64,000 nucleotides of DNA. Source: Rubrobacter xylanophilus. GTDB taxonomy: Bacteria > Actinomycetota > Rubrobacteria > Rubrobacterales > Rubrobacteraceae. The translations under genes and the position numbers were made by a program. The notes under the pieces were generated by a model. That model worked only from the letters and a program-made list of their open reading frames with translations, made no database searches and was not told where the DNA came from. Location: positions 1,475,501 to 1,539,500 of the forward strand of contig NZ_AP019791.1 in NCBI RefSeq assembly GCF_007164525.1, written 5' to 3'. Positions 7,722 to 16,637 of this stretch are shown here, piece after piece (positions within the stretch are counted from its first letter, which is position 1; every line of letters starts with the position of its first letter).

Positions 7722-8312
7722 ATGCACGAGGTCAGGGTCGAGAGCCTCGACAGGGTCGAGCTGACGGGAGGGGAGCTCTGGCTCTCGGTCAACGCCGGAA
7801 GCCTGAACCTCATCTTCCCCAGCGAGGTCTGGCAGGAGCTGCTCTCCGGGATCCCCGATGCGGAGGAACCCCGCCCCGAGGAGCTCGCAGAGCTCGACCG
7901 GATAAGGCGGCGCCTCGCCGAGCACGCCAGGGAGCGCTCCTTCGCCACCGTCCTGGAGGACGTGGCGTGCGGAGAGGACGCGGGGCTTCGCTACCACCTC
8001 GTGCTCAGGTCCTCCGAGCCCTTCGCGGTGACCACCGGCTACCACTTCGCCCCGGTCATAGGGCGGGATCTCACCGGGCGCATGGAGGAAGCGCTGCGCG
8101 AGGACCGGTTCGTGGAGCAGGCCTATCTCGTAGGGGCGACCGCCGAGCCCGGAGCCTTCTCCATCGGGGACGAGAACCTCAAAGCCCTCTGCGTGCGCGG
8201 CCGACGATCCAGCACCAGCCGCTTCGAGATGTCCCCCGAGCTCTGGAAGGTGCTCTCCGAGAGGCCAGGATGGAGCAACGTAAAGACCGTACCTCCGGAC
8301 GGGAGAGAGTGA
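7722..8312 (+). CDS. Hypothetical protein, 196 aa
   Basis: I do not recognise this family. The product is soluble, with no signal peptide or membrane segment. It has an N-terminal beta-rich part (about 1-35), a helical acidic-basic stretch (about 50-75) and two isolated cysteines near 85 and 157. It is stopped one nucleotide before the ATG of the aminotransferase gene, so the two are translationally coupled, and the ddl-like gene follows. The start at 7722 is supported by a -10 element just upstream. An antisense frame of similar length overlaps it fully and belongs to no recognisable family. Confidence 0.6.
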   Translation: MHEVRVESLDRVELTGGELWLSVNAGSLNLIFPSEVWQELLSGIPDAEEPRPEELAELDRIRRRLAEHARERSFATVLEDVACGEDAGLRYHLVLRSSEPFAVTTGYHFAPVIGRDLTGRMEEALREDRFVEQAYLVGATAEPGAFSIGDENLKALCVRGRRSSTSRFEMSPELWKVLSERPGWSNVKTVPPDGRE

Positions 8313-8313
8313 G

Positions 8314-9615
8314 ATGCCGCTCGTAGACCTCGACAGGTTCGACTTCCTGTACGCCAGCCGGGTCAGGGGAATGAAGACCGCCGCGACCAGGGACCTGATG
8401 GCCACCCTCTCGCGCCCCGGCATCATCTCGCTGGCGGGGGGCTTCCCGGACACCCGCCTCTTCGGCGAGGAGGCGTTCCGCGAGATCTCGCGCAGCATCG
8501 CCGCCAACGCCGCCCAGGCCCTCCAGTACGGGCCCACCGGCGGGCTGGAGGCGGTCAAGGACGTCATCGTCGAGGTCATGGCCGCAGAGGGTACCCCGGC
8601 GGACCAGGAGAGCATCTTCGTCACCACCGGTGCCCAGCAGGGGCTGGACCTCGTCGCGAAGGTGTTTCTGGACGAGGGCGACGGCATCCTGTGCGAGGGG
8701 CCCACCTACGCCGGGGCTCTCAACGCCTTCGCCGCCTACCGGCCCAGGATAGCCCATGTCCCGATGGACCGGGCCGGGATGATCCCCTCGGCCGCCCGGG
8801 AGACCCTCAAGCGGGCCAGAAAGCAGGGGCTCTCCGTCAAGTTCATCTACACCGTCCCCAACTTCCACAACCCGGCCGGGGTGACCATGGCGGCCGAACG
8901 GCGCAGGGAACTGCTCGAGATCGCCGAGGAGTTCGACCTCGTCATCGTCGAGGACAACCCCTACGGGATGCTCCGTTTCGAGGGCGAGCCGCTGCCCACG
9001 CTGTGCGCCATTGAGCAGCAGGAGGTCGGTCACCCGGACCGGGTGGTCTACCTGGGGACGTTCTCCAAGATCTTCGCCCCGGGGGTGCGGCTCGGCTGGG
9101 TGCACGCCCAGCCCGGCATCCTGCACAAGATCAACGTCGGCAAACAGGGAGCGGATCTCTGCTCCTCCAACCTCTCGCAGATGATGCTGGCCAGCTACTT
9201 CAAGGAGGCCGACTGGCGGGCCTACGTCCGGCGCCAGAACTCCCTCTACAGGGAGCGCCGGGACGCGATGCTCGACGCGCTGGCGGAGTTCATGCCGCGA
9301 GAGGTCCACTGGACCCACCCGGAGGGGGGCCTCTTCGTGTGGGTCACCCTCCCCTCCTACCTCGACGCGACCGCCATGCTCCCCCGGGCCATCGCCCGCA
9401 ACGTGGCCTACGTGCCGGGCGAGGGGTTCTACGCCGGCGGGGCGGGAAAGAACCATATGCGGCTGAACTTCTCGTTCGTGGAGCCGGAGAGGATCTCTCG
9501 GGGCATCGAGATCCTCGCGGAGGTCGTCCGGGAGCGGATGGAGCTGCGAAGCGACCTGGAGCGCGGCGCCCGCCAGGGGACCCGGAGCGGCACCCCGGCG
9601 GGCACGGACCAGTAA
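8314..9615 (+). CDS. PLP-dependent aminotransferase, fold type I (2-aminoadipate/MocR-like)
   Basis: 433-residue class I/II aminotransferase. The PLP lysine lies in GTFSKIFAPGVRLGW (about residue 253). The cofactor-ring aspartate region is VEDNPYGMLRFEGEPLP, and the phosphate-binding turn is TTGAQQGLDLVAK. The N-terminus IISLAGGFPDTRLF and LQYGPTGGLEAVKD are hallmarks of the LysN / 2-aminoadipate and aromatic aminotransferase group. There is no N-terminal GntR domain, so it is an enzyme rather than a MocR regulator. The ATG is one nucleotide past the stop of the preceding unknown gene. Amino-group donor and acceptor are not determinable from sequence. Confidence 0.88.
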   Translation: MPLVDLDRFDFLYASRVRGMKTAATRDLMATLSRPGIISLAGGFPDTRLFGEEAFREISRSIAANAAQALQYGPTGGLEAVKDVIVEVMAAEGTPADQESIFVTTGAQQGLDLVAKVFLDEGDGILCEGPTYAGALNAFAAYRPRIAHVPMDRAGMIPSAARETLKRARKQGLSVKFIYTVPNFHNPAGVTMAAERRRELLEIAEEFDLVIVEDNPYGMLRFEGEPLPTLCAIEQQEVGHPDRVVYLGTFSKIFAPGVRLGWVHAQPGILHKINVGKQGADLCSSNLSQMMLASYFKEADWRAYVRRQNSLYRERRDAMLDALAEFMPREVHWTHPEGGLFVWVTLPSYLDATAMLPRAIARNVAYVPGEGFYAGGAGKNHMRLNFSFVEPERISRGIEILAEVVRERMELRSDLERGARQGTRSGTPAGTDQ

Positions 9616-9625
9616 GGGGGTAGGG

Positions 9626-10582
9626 GTGGCGCGTCTGGCCGTCCTGCGCGGCGGACACTCGATGGAGCGGGACGTCTCCTTGGCCACCGGCAGGCGAATC
9701 CAGCACGCGCTGGAGAGGCTCGGTCACGAGGTCTTCCCGATGGACGTGGAGGACTCGACCACGGGCAGGCTCATGGAGCTGGAGCCCGAGGCGGTCTTCG
9801 TCTGCCTGCACGGACCCGGCGGGGAGGACGGCACGGTGCAGGCGCTGCTGGAGACGCTCGGGATACCGTACACGGGCAGCGGCCCGCTCTCCTCCATCCG
9901 TTGCATGGACAAGGACTACGCCAAGCGGGCGCTGGCGGCGGCCGGGCTGCCCACCCCGCGCTTTTACACCTTCTTCCGGCGGGCGATGAACGAGATGGGT
10001 GCTGCGGCGGCCCTGAACGTCGCGGCGGACTCCCTGGGCTACCCGCTGGTGGTGAAGCCCGCCCGGGAGGGCTCCAGCTTCGGGCTCTCGCGGGTGGAGG
10101 GACCGGACGGGCTCCTCGACGCCGTCTACGAGGCGTTCGGGTACGACGCCAAGATCCTGCTGGAGCGTTGGGTGGAGGGGCGGGAGGTCTCCGTCCCCAT
10201 ACTCGAGCCCGCCGGCGAGGCTCCGCGGGCGCTCGGGCTGGTGGAGATCCGGCCGCGCGAGGGCGCCTACAACTTCCAGGCGAAGTACACGCCGGGGATG
10301 ACGGACTTCGCGATCCCGGCGGAGATCCCGGAGGAGACCGCGGCCCGGCTGGAGGAGACGGCCCTCGCCGTCTACCGCACGCTGGGCTGCTCGGGGTTCG
10401 CCCGGGTGGACACCATAATCGAGGGGGAGACGCCTCAGGTGCTGGACGTGAAGACCATCCCCGGCTTCACCGAGACCTCCACATTTCCCCTCGCCGCCGA
10501 AGCCGCGGGCCTCTCCTTCGAGCGGCTGGTGGAGATCATCCTGGACTCCACCCTCCGCCCGGAGGCCGCCCCCAAGCTCTAA
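9626..10582 (+). CDS. ddl: D-alanine--D-alanine ligase family ATP-grasp enzyme
   Basis: 318-residue ATP-grasp ligase. The N-terminal domain carries AVLRGGHSMERDVSLATG, the D-Ala1-binding glutamate region (usually GGxSxEhxVSL). The sequence GIPYTGSGPLSSIRCMDK is the standard Ddl hinge, followed by the ATP lid PLVVKPAREGSSFG and the Mg-binding end CSGFARVDTI with TIPGFTETSTFP. In Ddl the last motif is usually N-TMPG-TxxS; here it is DVKTIPGFTETS, with Asp in the usual Asn position, so an alternative substrate is possible. The GTG start at 9626 is 10 nt after the aminotransferase stop. Cytosolic peptidoglycan precursor synthesis is the default role. Confidence 0.82.
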   Translation: MARLAVLRGGHSMERDVSLATGRRIQHALERLGHEVFPMDVEDSTTGRLMELEPEAVFVCLHGPGGEDGTVQALLETLGIPYTGSGPLSSIRCMDKDYAKRALAAAGLPTPRFYTFFRRAMNEMGAAAALNVAADSLGYPLVVKPAREGSSFGLSRVEGPDGLLDAVYEAFGYDAKILLERWVEGREVSVPILEPAGEAPRALGLVEIRPREGAYNFQAKYTPGMTDFAIPAEIPEETAARLEETALAVYRTLGCSGFARVDTIIEGETPQVLDVKTIPGFTETSTFPLAAEAAGLSFERLVEIILDSTLRPEAAPKL

Positions 10583-10585
10583 CGA

Positions 10586-11926
10586 CTACCCAGCTGCGGC
10601 CGGCTGCCGGAGCACCTCCTCGACGAATTCCTCCAGAGCGGCCAGCGCCATCGCGGCCTGCCGCCGCCGGCGCTCCTGTCTACTCAGGCGCCGGCCGTTC
10701 TCCCGCTTCGGGGCGGCGGGGACGAGCCCCCAGTTGGAGTTTATGGGCTGCAGCGTGCCCTCCTTGGTGGTGATGTAGCGGGCGAGCGCCCCCATCATGG
10801 TCCCCCCGGGCCAGCGGAGCGGTTCCAGCCCCCTCGCGACACGGGCGGCGTTGGTCCCGGCGATGTAGCCCATGGCGGTGGACTCCACGTAGCCCTCGAC
10901 ACCGGTGAGCTGCCCGGCGAAGAAGAGGGGCCTCTCGCTTATGGAATCCCGGATCTTCATCGTCGCCTCCAGCATCCGGTTGGAGGGCAAATAGGTGTTG
11001 CGGTGCATCACCCCGAAGCGGGCGAATTCCGCGTTCTGGAGGCCCGGGATCATGCGGAAGACCCGCTTCTGCTCGCCCCAGCGCAGGCGGGTCTGGAAGC
11101 CCACGATGTTGTACAGGCGCCCCTCGGCGTCGTCCTGGCGGAGCTGCACGACGGCGAAGGGCTCCCTGCCCGTCCGGGGATCCGGCAGGCCCACGGGCTT
11201 CATGGGGCCGAAGCGCAAAGTATCGGGGCCGCGGCGGGCGATGGTCTCCACCGGGAGACACCCCTCGAAGTACATGTCCTCCTCGAACTTCTTTATGGGC
11301 GAGAGCTCCGCCGTGGCGAGCTCCTCGACGAAGGCGTAGTAGGTCTCCCGGTCCATCGGGCAGTTCAGGTAGTCGGCCTCCCCCCGGCCGTAGCGGGAGG
11401 CCCGGTAGACGATCGCGTCGTCGATGGAGTCGCGGTGGATGATCGGGGAGGCGGCGTCGAAGAAGTAGAGGGTCTCCCCGGAGAGCTCCTCGATCTTCCT
11501 GTGCAGCGCCTCGGAGGTGAGGGGGCCCGTTGCGATCACGACCGGTCCCTCCGGGATATCCTCGGCCTCCCTCCTCACCACCTCTATGTTGGGGTGGGAG
11601 CCGACGGTCTCGGTGACGTCGCGGGCGAAGTCCTCGCGGGCGACCCCCAGCGCGCCGCCGGCCGGCACCGCGTTGGCGTCGGCGCAGCGCAGGATGACCG
11701 AGCCGAGGAGCCTAAGCTCCTCCTTCAGCAGCCCGGAGGCGGTCTCCGGGGAGCGGTTGCCCAGGGAGTTGGAGCACACCAGCTCGGCGAAGAGGCCGGT
11801 GTGATGGGCCGGCGTCTCTTTCACCGGGCGCATCTCCCACAGCTCGACCCGGCAGCCCGCCTCCGCGGCCTGCCAGGCGGCCTCGCTCCCGGCGAGCCCA
11901 CCGCCCAATACCGTGACGTCCGCCAT
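10586..11926 (-). CDS. trmFO: TrmFO, folate-dependent tRNA (uracil-54-C5) methyltransferase
   Basis: 446-residue FAD enzyme that makes ribothymidine at position 54 of tRNA with methylenetetrahydrofolate as carbon source. The dinucleotide-binding loop is TVLGGGLAGSEAAWQAAE at the N-terminus, followed by the family signatures LFAELVCSNSLGN and YFDAAS-type FFDAASPII. The C-terminal part carries FAGQLTGVEGY, TMMGALARYIT and the PINSNWGL motif typical of TrmFO. I start at the ATG at 11926, where GGAGGTG precedes and the Rossmann motif begins correctly; the longer frame to 12049 runs through the divergent gene's promoter. Divergent from an alpha/beta hydrolase and convergent with ddl, 3 nt apart. 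Confidence 0.95.
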   Translation of the reverse strand: MADVTVLGGGLAGSEAAWQAAEAGCRVELWEMRPVKETPAHHTGLFAELVCSNSLGNRSPETASGLLKEELRLLGSVILRCADANAVPAGGALGVAREDFARDVTETVGSHPNIEVVRREAEDIPEGPVVIATGPLTSEALHRKIEELSGETLYFFDAASPIIHRDSIDDAIVYRASRYGRGEADYLNCPMDRETYYAFVEELATAELSPIKKFEEDMYFEGCLPVETIARRGPDTLRFGPMKPVGLPDPRTGREPFAVVQLRQDDAEGRLYNIVGFQTRLRWGEQKRVFRMIPGLQNAEFARFGVMHRNTYLPSNRMLEATMKIRDSISERPLFFAGQLTGVEGYVESTAMGYIAGTNAARVARGLEPLRWPGGTMMGALARYITTKEGTLQPINSNWGLVPAAPKRENGRRLSRQERRRRQAAMALAALEEFVEEVLRQPAAAG

Positions 11927-12009
11927 GAGGGAAGACACCTCCGTGTGAGGAAACATCCAGCGCTCTAGTCCGTGGAGGTGGTATTTTATCGTGGGAGGTG
12001 TAGTTCCGA

Positions 12010-12906
12010 GTGTCCGCGATCTCACGCACGGGGCTCGTGCTCGGCGCACCGGCGGCGCTCGCCGCGGGCTCGGCGCTCGCGGCGTGGGTCGCCGTCCGGC
12101 GCGTGGTCACCCCGGCCCCGCCCGAGGAGCGCTTCGTGACACCCTGGGAGATGGGGATCCCCCACGAAGAGGTCTCGTTCGAGACGGAGGACGGGCTTGT
12201 GCTGCGGGGCTGGTGGCTCGAGAACCCCTCCCCCCTGTACACGGTCATAACCCTCGCCGGGCACAACGGCGCCCGGCACCACACCCTGGGGATAGCCTCC
12301 TCCCTCTGGAGGCGGGGAGCCAGCGTGCTGCTCTTCGACAACCGCGGCCGGGGAGAGTCGGAGGGGAGCGCGCTCTCGCTCGGCTACTTCGAGCGGCTGG
12401 ACGCCCGGGCGGCTGTGGAGTACGTTCTCCGGCGGGCGCCGGGCTCGCCGCTCGGGCTCGTGGGCTACTCCATGGGCGCGGCGGTGGCCATCATGGTCGC
12501 CGCCGACGACCCCAGGATAGGAGCGGTGGTGGCCGACTCGCCCTTCGCCTCCCAGCGCCGGCTGCTGCGCGCCCTGATCTCCCGCCGGGTCGGCCCGCTG
12601 GGTCCCTCGGCGGCGGCCCTGGCCGAGCGTCTGCTCCCCTACGACGTGGGGGAGGTGGAGCCGCTGCGGGAGGTCGGGAGGATCTCACCGCGCGCCATCC
12701 TCCTCGTCCACGGCCTCTCGGACTCCACCACCGACCCGGAGGACTCCCGGCGACTCTACGAGGCCGCCGGGGAACCGAAGGAGCTGTGGCTGCTGGAGGG
12801 CGTCGGACACTGCAACGCCTACTTCGTCGACCGGACCGCCTACTGTGAGAGGGTCGCCTCCTTCCTGGAGCGGCACCTGCCACCCCGGGCGGCTACTCGT
12901 CCCTGA
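12010..12906 (+). CDS. Membrane-anchored alpha/beta hydrolase
   Basis: 298-residue serine hydrolase of the alpha/beta fold. A hydrophobic N-terminal segment (about 8-30) probably anchors it in the membrane with the catalytic domain outside, or is an uncleaved signal. The nucleophile elbow GYSMGAA holds Ser154. The acid is likely Asp in HGLSDSTTDP and the base His in GVGHCN near the C-terminus. It resembles the family of membrane-tethered YqkD/BEM46-like hydrolases of unknown substrate. The GTG start at 12010 follows GGGAGGTG. Its 3' end overlaps the convergent small gene by 14 nt. Confidence 0.8.
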   Translation: MSAISRTGLVLGAPAALAAGSALAAWVAVRRVVTPAPPEERFVTPWEMGIPHEEVSFETEDGLVLRGWWLENPSPLYTVITLAGHNGARHHTLGIASSLWRRGASVLLFDNRGRGESEGSALSLGYFERLDARAAVEYVLRRAPGSPLGLVGYSMGAAVAIMVAADDPRIGAVVADSPFASQRRLLRALISRRVGPLGPSAAALAERLLPYDVGEVEPLREVGRISPRAILLVHGLSDSTTDPEDSRRLYEAAGEPKELWLLEGVGHCNAYFVDRTAYCERVASFLERHLPPRAATRP

Positions 12907-13321
12907 GGCTCAGGTACTCGTCCACCGGATAGCGGAAGCGCAGGACGTGTTCGCCGCCACACCCGTCGACGGCGACGAGCCGCACCCGCGGGCGCCCGCG
13001 GTGCCCGGCCGCGGCGAGCGCGCGGGCGAGCCTCTTGGCCCGCAGCCGGAAGGTGGTGGCCTCTCCGGGAGCCAGGGAGAGGGGGAGCGGCCGCTCCCCC
13101 TCAGGGGTTGCTTCTTCGAGCGGTTCCCCGCCGACCGGGGCCAGGTAGAGGCGCACGAGCTCAACCGGATTTCGGCCCTCGTTAGCGACCCTGAAGAAGG
13201 CGTAAAGAGGAGAGAGCTCCTCCTCTGGGCCGGCGTAGGCTCCCGGCGACCAGGAGAGCTTCGGGTTCCCGCGGCCGGGCAGCAGCCGCCTCAGCACGCA
13301 CCGGACGACGCCATAGATCAC
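12893..13321 (-). CDS. Hypothetical protein, 142 aa
   Basis: Unrecognised protein. The GTG start at 13321 overlaps the stop of the upstream membrane-protein gene in a GTGA arrangement, so it is translationally coupled. The N-terminal 15 residues are basic, and the middle is beta-rich with RVANEGRNPVELVRLYLAP, a stretch reminiscent of an immunoglobulin-like or bacterial structural fold. No signal peptide or cysteine motif is visible. It ends inside the 3' end of the convergent hydrolase. It is the last gene of the leftward string. Confidence 0.5.
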   Translation of the reverse strand: MIYGVVRCVLRRLLPGRGNPKLSWSPGAYAGPEEELSPLYAFFRVANEGRNPVELVRLYLAPVGGEPLEEATPEGERPLPLSLAPGEATTFRLRAKRLARALAAAGHRGRPRVRLVAVDGCGGEHVLRFRYPVDEYLSLRDE

Positions 13322-13737
13322 TCCCGTTCCGGCTCCTCGGCCACCGCCGACTCGACGCCCGACACCAGCAGGTAAGTCGCCGTGGCCACCAGACCAGTGA
13401 CGAACCAGGACAACTCCCCGCCGATGGCGTGCGAGACCAGGTAAGCACCGAGCATGGCGGCACCGATGGAGAGAAAGTGCATGTTTCCCCACAGCGCCAG
13501 GCGTCCCCTCTCGGGGGTGGAGACCACCTGCAACCCGCCGAACGCCACCACCCCCACGGCACCGTAGCCCAGCACCGAGCCGGCCATGAACAGCAAGGTC
13601 TCCGCCAGGCTGGGCAGGTGCTGGGCATGGATCAGAAGGGCTCCCGAGGTCCAGATGGTAACGGTGTAGCCGTACGGTGCGCCGCTCGAGCGGACCACGA
13701 CCTGCAAGTTCCTGCCGTAACGGCCGGGTATCCGCAT
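13318..13737 (-). CDS. Hypothetical membrane protein, 139 aa
   Basis: Unrecognised integral membrane protein. After a basic N-terminus (about 1-25) it has four hydrophobic segments at about 28-40, 45-66, 85-106 and 110-128, and an acidic tail. The ATG begins directly after the SDR stop codon, with no gap, and its own stop overlaps the next gene's start. The tight coupling on both sides makes it a true member of this operon, though its job is unknown. Confidence 0.6.
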   Translation of the reverse strand: MRIPGRYGRNLQVVVRSSGAPYGYTVTIWTSGALLIHAQHLPSLAETLLFMAGSVLGYGAVGVVAFGGLQVVSTPERGRLALWGNMHFLSIGAAMLGAYLVSHAIGGELSWFVTGLVATATYLLVSGVESAVAEEPERE

Positions 13738-14517
13738 CTACCAGGCGGTGAGCCCGCCGTCGACCACGACCGTCTGGCCGGTCATGTAGGAGGAGGCCGG
13801 TGAGGCCAGAAAGAGCACGGCGCCCTTTATGTCCTCCGGCTTCCCGAAGCGCCGCATCGGGATGTCCTCCAGCATCTCCCTCTCGTGCCGCTCGATCAGG
13901 GCGCGGCTCATCCGCGTGGGGAACCAGCCCGGGGCGATTGCGTTGACCCTTATTCCATGGGAGGCCCAGGAGGTCGCCAGATCCCGGGTCATGGAGATGA
14001 CGGCCCCCTTGGAGGCGTTGTAGCCGACGGTCTGCATGTAGCGCGGGTCGCCGCCCACCAGCCCCGCGACGCTGGAGACGTTCACTATCGCCCCGCCGCT
14101 TCCGCGCTCGATCATGCGCCGGGCAACCGAGCGGCTCATGAGGAAGGTGCCGCGCACGTTGACCCGCAGCACCTGGTCGAACCGCTCCAGCGGCATCTCC
14201 AGCGGCGGGGCGCCCCAGGTGGCGCCGCTGTTGTTGACCAGCACGTCGACCGAGCCGAAGCGCTCTACGGTCCGCTCGACGACCTCCTCCACCTGCTCCG
14301 GGTCGGCAACGTCGCACCCGAGGGCGAGAACCCCGCCCCCGCCGACCTCCTCCAGGTGTCCGGCGGCCTCTTCGAGCTGCTCCCTGCGGCGCGAGCAGAT
14401 CGTCAGGTTCGCCCCCGCCTCGGCCAAAGCCTCTGCCATGTAGAGCCCGAGCCCCCGGCCTCCCCCGGTCACCACCGCGGTCTTGCCCTCGAGTCCAAAG
14501 AGATCCAACACACCCAC
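13738..14517 (-). CDS. SDR-family oxidoreductase
   Basis: 259-residue short-chain dehydrogenase. The cofactor loop is TGGGRGLG near the N-terminus, NNSGA replaces the usual NNAGA, and the catalytic triad is Ser in VNVSSVAG, with Tyr and Lys in the YNASKGAV block. The tail [12 protein letters not shown] is typical of the classical family. Basic residues after the first strand ([10 protein letters not shown]) favour NADP. It resembles gluconate 5-dehydrogenase/3-oxoacyl reductase groups, but the substrate is unknown. The GTG at 14517 is chosen because GAGGAGG lies 11 nt upstream; a second GTG lies at 14511. Confidence 0.85.
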   Translation of the reverse strand: MGVLDLFGLEGKTAVVTGGGRGLGLYMAEALAEAGANLTICSRRREQLEEAAGHLEEVGGGGVLALGCDVADPEQVEEVVERTVERFGSVDVLVNNSGATWGAPPLEMPLERFDQVLRVNVRGTFLMSRSVARRMIERGSGGAIVNVSSVAGLVGGDPRYMQTVGYNASKGAVISMTRDLATSWASHGIRVNAIAPGWFPTRMSRALIERHEREMLEDIPMRRFGKPEDIKGAVLFLASPASSYMTGQTVVVDGGLTAW

Positions 14518-14534
14518 GAGCCGCGAAACCTCCT

Positions 14535-14981
14535 CTACACCAGCGGGTTGCCACGCTGCTCGAAGACCCGGAAGGTGCCGGTGCCCAGGGCCACGAGCTC
14601 CCCCTCCCCGTTGCACACCCGGGCCTCGAGCGTCGCCAGCCGGCGGGAGCGGTGGACCACCTCTGCGGTGCAGGAGATCCTGCCCTCCTTCACCGGCCCC
14701 AGGAAGTGCACGTTGAGGTTGACGGTCGCCGTCCTGACCCCCACGAGCGCTATGAGGGCGAGCCCCATGGCGTTGTCTATGAGCGAGGCGTAGACCCCGC
14801 CGTGGAGCGAGCCCGCCCCGTTCATGTGGAACTCCTCCACGTCGATGTACAGGGTGGCCCTCCCGGGCTCGACGTCCTTGACCCGGGCGCCCATGTGCCG
14901 GGAGAAGGTTATGTCCTCCTCGAAGTGCCGGGACAGGGCGGAGAGCTGCTCCGCGCTGAGCCCGCCGTTGCCGTCCTTCAT
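14535..14981 (-). CDS. PaaI-type acyl-CoA thioesterase (hotdog fold)
   Basis: 148-residue hotdog thioesterase. The catalytic loop is [20 protein letters not shown], with Asn and the HGG motif of PaaI-like enzymes, and the core helix-sheet packing is typical. It cleaves acyl-CoA esters to acid and CoA in the cytosol; chain length cannot be deduced. It sits within the acyl-CoA gene string, 37 nt after FabG-like SDR and 17 nt before the next SDR, so a role in releasing dead-end or aromatic acyl-CoAs is likely. The ATG at 14981 is preceded by a purine-rich ribosome site. Confidence 0.85.
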   Translation of the reverse strand: MKDGNGGLSAEQLSALSRHFEEDITFSRHMGARVKDVEPGRATLYIDVEEFHMNGAGSLHGGVYASLIDNAMGLALIALVGVRTATVNLNVHFLGPVKEGRISCTAEVVHRSRRLATLEARVCNGEGELVALGTGTFRVFEQRGNPLV

Positions 14982-15018
14982 CCGCCTCCCTCCTTCCAGA
15001 GAGCCAGTGGCGGGCGGC

Positions 15019-15780
15019 TCATCCGGCCGGCCCGCCCGTCACGTAGAGCACCTGACCGTTTACGAAGCCGGCCTCCTCGGAGGCCAGAAACAGTATCGCG
15101 GCGGCCACGTCCTCCGGCCGGCCCGTCCTGCGCACCGGGATCTCCTCCGCACGCCGGGCGGCGAACTCCTCGAAGTCCACCCCCAGCCGCTCGGCGGTGG
15201 CCCGGGTCATCTCCGTCTCGATGAACCCGGGGGCCACGGCGTTCGCGGTCACCCCGTAGGGGCCAAGCTCGAGGGCGAGGGTGCGAGTAAAGCCGAGCAG
15301 ACCCGCCTTGGCCGCGGCGTAGTTGGCCTGCCCCCGGTTGCCGAGCGCGCTCAAGGAGGAGACGTTCACTATCCGGCCGTAGCCGTTCTCGACCATGGGC
15401 CGCTGGGCCGCCCGCGAACAGAAGAAGGCGCCGGTGAGGTGGACGTTGAGCACCTGCCGCCACTCCTCGTCGGTCATCCTGTAGAGGAGGTTGTCGCGGA
15501 TGATGCCGGCGTTGTTGACGAGGATGTCCAGCCTCCCGTAGCGCTCCAGGATCTGCTCCACGGCGGCCTCGACCTCCGTGCGGGCGGTGACGTCCATCCG
15601 GACGGCGAAGGCGTCGAGCCCCTCGTCCACGAGCTGCGCGGCGGCCGCGGAGGCGACCCCGGCGTCCACGTCGGCGAGGCAGACCCGCGCACCCTCGCGG
15701 GCGAGCCGACCGGCGGTCGCCCGCCCGATGCCCCTGCCGGCCCCGGTGACGAGGGCCACCCTGCCCTCTACGCGCCCCAC
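15019..15780 (-). CDS. 3-oxoacyl-ACP/CoA reductase, FabG-like SDR
   Basis: 253-residue NADP-type short-chain dehydrogenase. Features are TGAGRGIG at about 12-19, NNAGII, IVNVSSLSALG with the catalytic Ser, and YAAAKAG with catalytic Tyr and Lys. The YGVTANAVAPGFIETEM segment and the tail VLYVTGG are FabG-like. The ATG at 15780 overlaps the end of the upstream 3-hydroxyacyl-CoA dehydrogenase by 13 nt. In this string it could reduce acetoacetyl-CoA to (R)-3-hydroxybutyryl-CoA (PhaB-like) or serve beta-oxidation; the sequence does not tell which. Confidence 0.87.
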   Translation of the reverse strand: MGRVEGRVALVTGAGRGIGRATAGRLAREGARVCLADVDAGVASAAAAQLVDEGLDAFAVRMDVTARTEVEAAVEQILERYGRLDILVNNAGIIRDNLLYRMTDEEWRQVLNVHLTGAFFCSRAAQRPMVENGYGRIVNVSSLSALGNRGQANYAAAKAGLLGFTRTLALELGPYGVTANAVAPGFIETEMTRATAERLGVDFEEFAARRAEEIPVRRTGRPEDVAAAILFLASEEAGFVNGQVLYVTGGPAG

Positions 15781-16637
15781 CGCTCCCCGCCGTACCGGTA
15801 GAAACCCTCGCCGCTTTTCCGGCCCAGCCTTCCCGAACGGACCATGTTCTTCAGGAGCCGCGGCGGGGCGTAGTAGGGCTCGCCGAGCTCGGCGTGGACG
15901 TAGGAGATGACGTCCAGGGTGACGTCCAACCCGATGAGGTCGGCGAGCTGGAAGGGCCCGACGGGAAAGCCCAGGCCCCGGGTGGCGAGCCGGTCGATCT
16001 CCTCTTTCCCCGCGACCCCCTCCTCGAGAAGCCGCGCCGCCTCGAGGAGCATCGGCATGAGCAGCCTGTTCGCCACGAAGCCGGGCACGTCCTTCTCGAC
16101 CACCACGGAAAGCTTCCCGAAGGAGGAGAGGAGGCGGCGAACGCGCTCCACCGTCTCGTCCGAGGTCTCCTCTCCCCGTACGACCTCGACCGCCTCGCGC
16201 AGCGGCGGCGGGGTGAAGAAGTGGGTCCCGCAGACCCGTTCGGGGCGCTTTGTGGCGGAGGCGAGCTCCGTTATGGAGATGGAGGAGGTGTTGGTGAGGA
16301 GCAGCGCCTCCGGGGGCAGGAGGGCGTCGAGGGCGGCGAAGGCCTCCTTCTTCGGCCCCACGCGCTCGACGATGGCCTCTATGACGGCCCCCGATTCGGA
16401 GAGCTCCTCCACGGCGGTGGTCCAGCGGATGCGCCCGAGGGCGGCCTCCGCATCCTCCTCCGGGATGACACCCTTCCGGGCGAAGCTCTCGAGCCCCTTC
16501 TGCACGTAGCGCCGGGCCCTCTTTAGGGCCTCCTCGGAGACGTCGCAGGCGAGGACCCGGTAGCCGGCCTGGGCGGCCACCTGCGCGATACCGGCGCCCA
16601 TCGTGCCGGTGCCGAGCACCCCCACGGTGCCGGGCAC
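15768..16637 (-). CDS. 3-hydroxyacyl-CoA (3-hydroxybutyryl-CoA) dehydrogenase
   Basis: 289-residue NAD-dependent L-3-hydroxyacyl-CoA dehydrogenase. The NAD loop VGVLGTGTMGAGIA begins at residue 5. The catalytic His and Glu are in GTHFFTPPPLREAVEVV, preceded by TNTSSISITELA. The C-terminal dimerisation domain includes PGFVANRLLMPML and the SGEGFYRY tail. The GTG start at 16637 overlaps the last base of the kinase stop codon (TAGTG). Length agrees with bacterial Hbd/PaaH. It works in the cytosol, oxidising (S)-3-hydroxyacyl-CoA or, in the reverse direction, reducing acetoacetyl-CoA. Confidence 0.92.
   Translation of the reverse strand: MPGTVGVLGTGTMGAGIAQVAAQAGYRVLACDVSEEALKRARRYVQKGLESFARKGVIPEEDAEAALGRIRWTTAVEELSESGAVIEAIVERVGPKKEAFAALDALLPPEALLLTNTSSISITELASATKRPERVCGTHFFTPPPLREAVEVVRGEETSDETVERVRRLLSSFGKLSVVVEKDVPGFVANRLLMPMLLEAARLLEEGVAGKEEIDRLATRGLGFPVGPFQLADLIGLDVTLDVISYVHAELGEPYYAPPRLLKNMVRSGRLGRKSGEGFYRYGGERWGA

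Noticed and set aside
12893-14554. Long leftward open frame of 553 codons over an SDR gene and two small genes
   Set aside because: It runs antiphase through the SDR and membrane-protein genes; only its last 142 codons are a coupled gene. The rest has the Arg/Gly/Pro composition of a shadow frame in GC-rich DNA.
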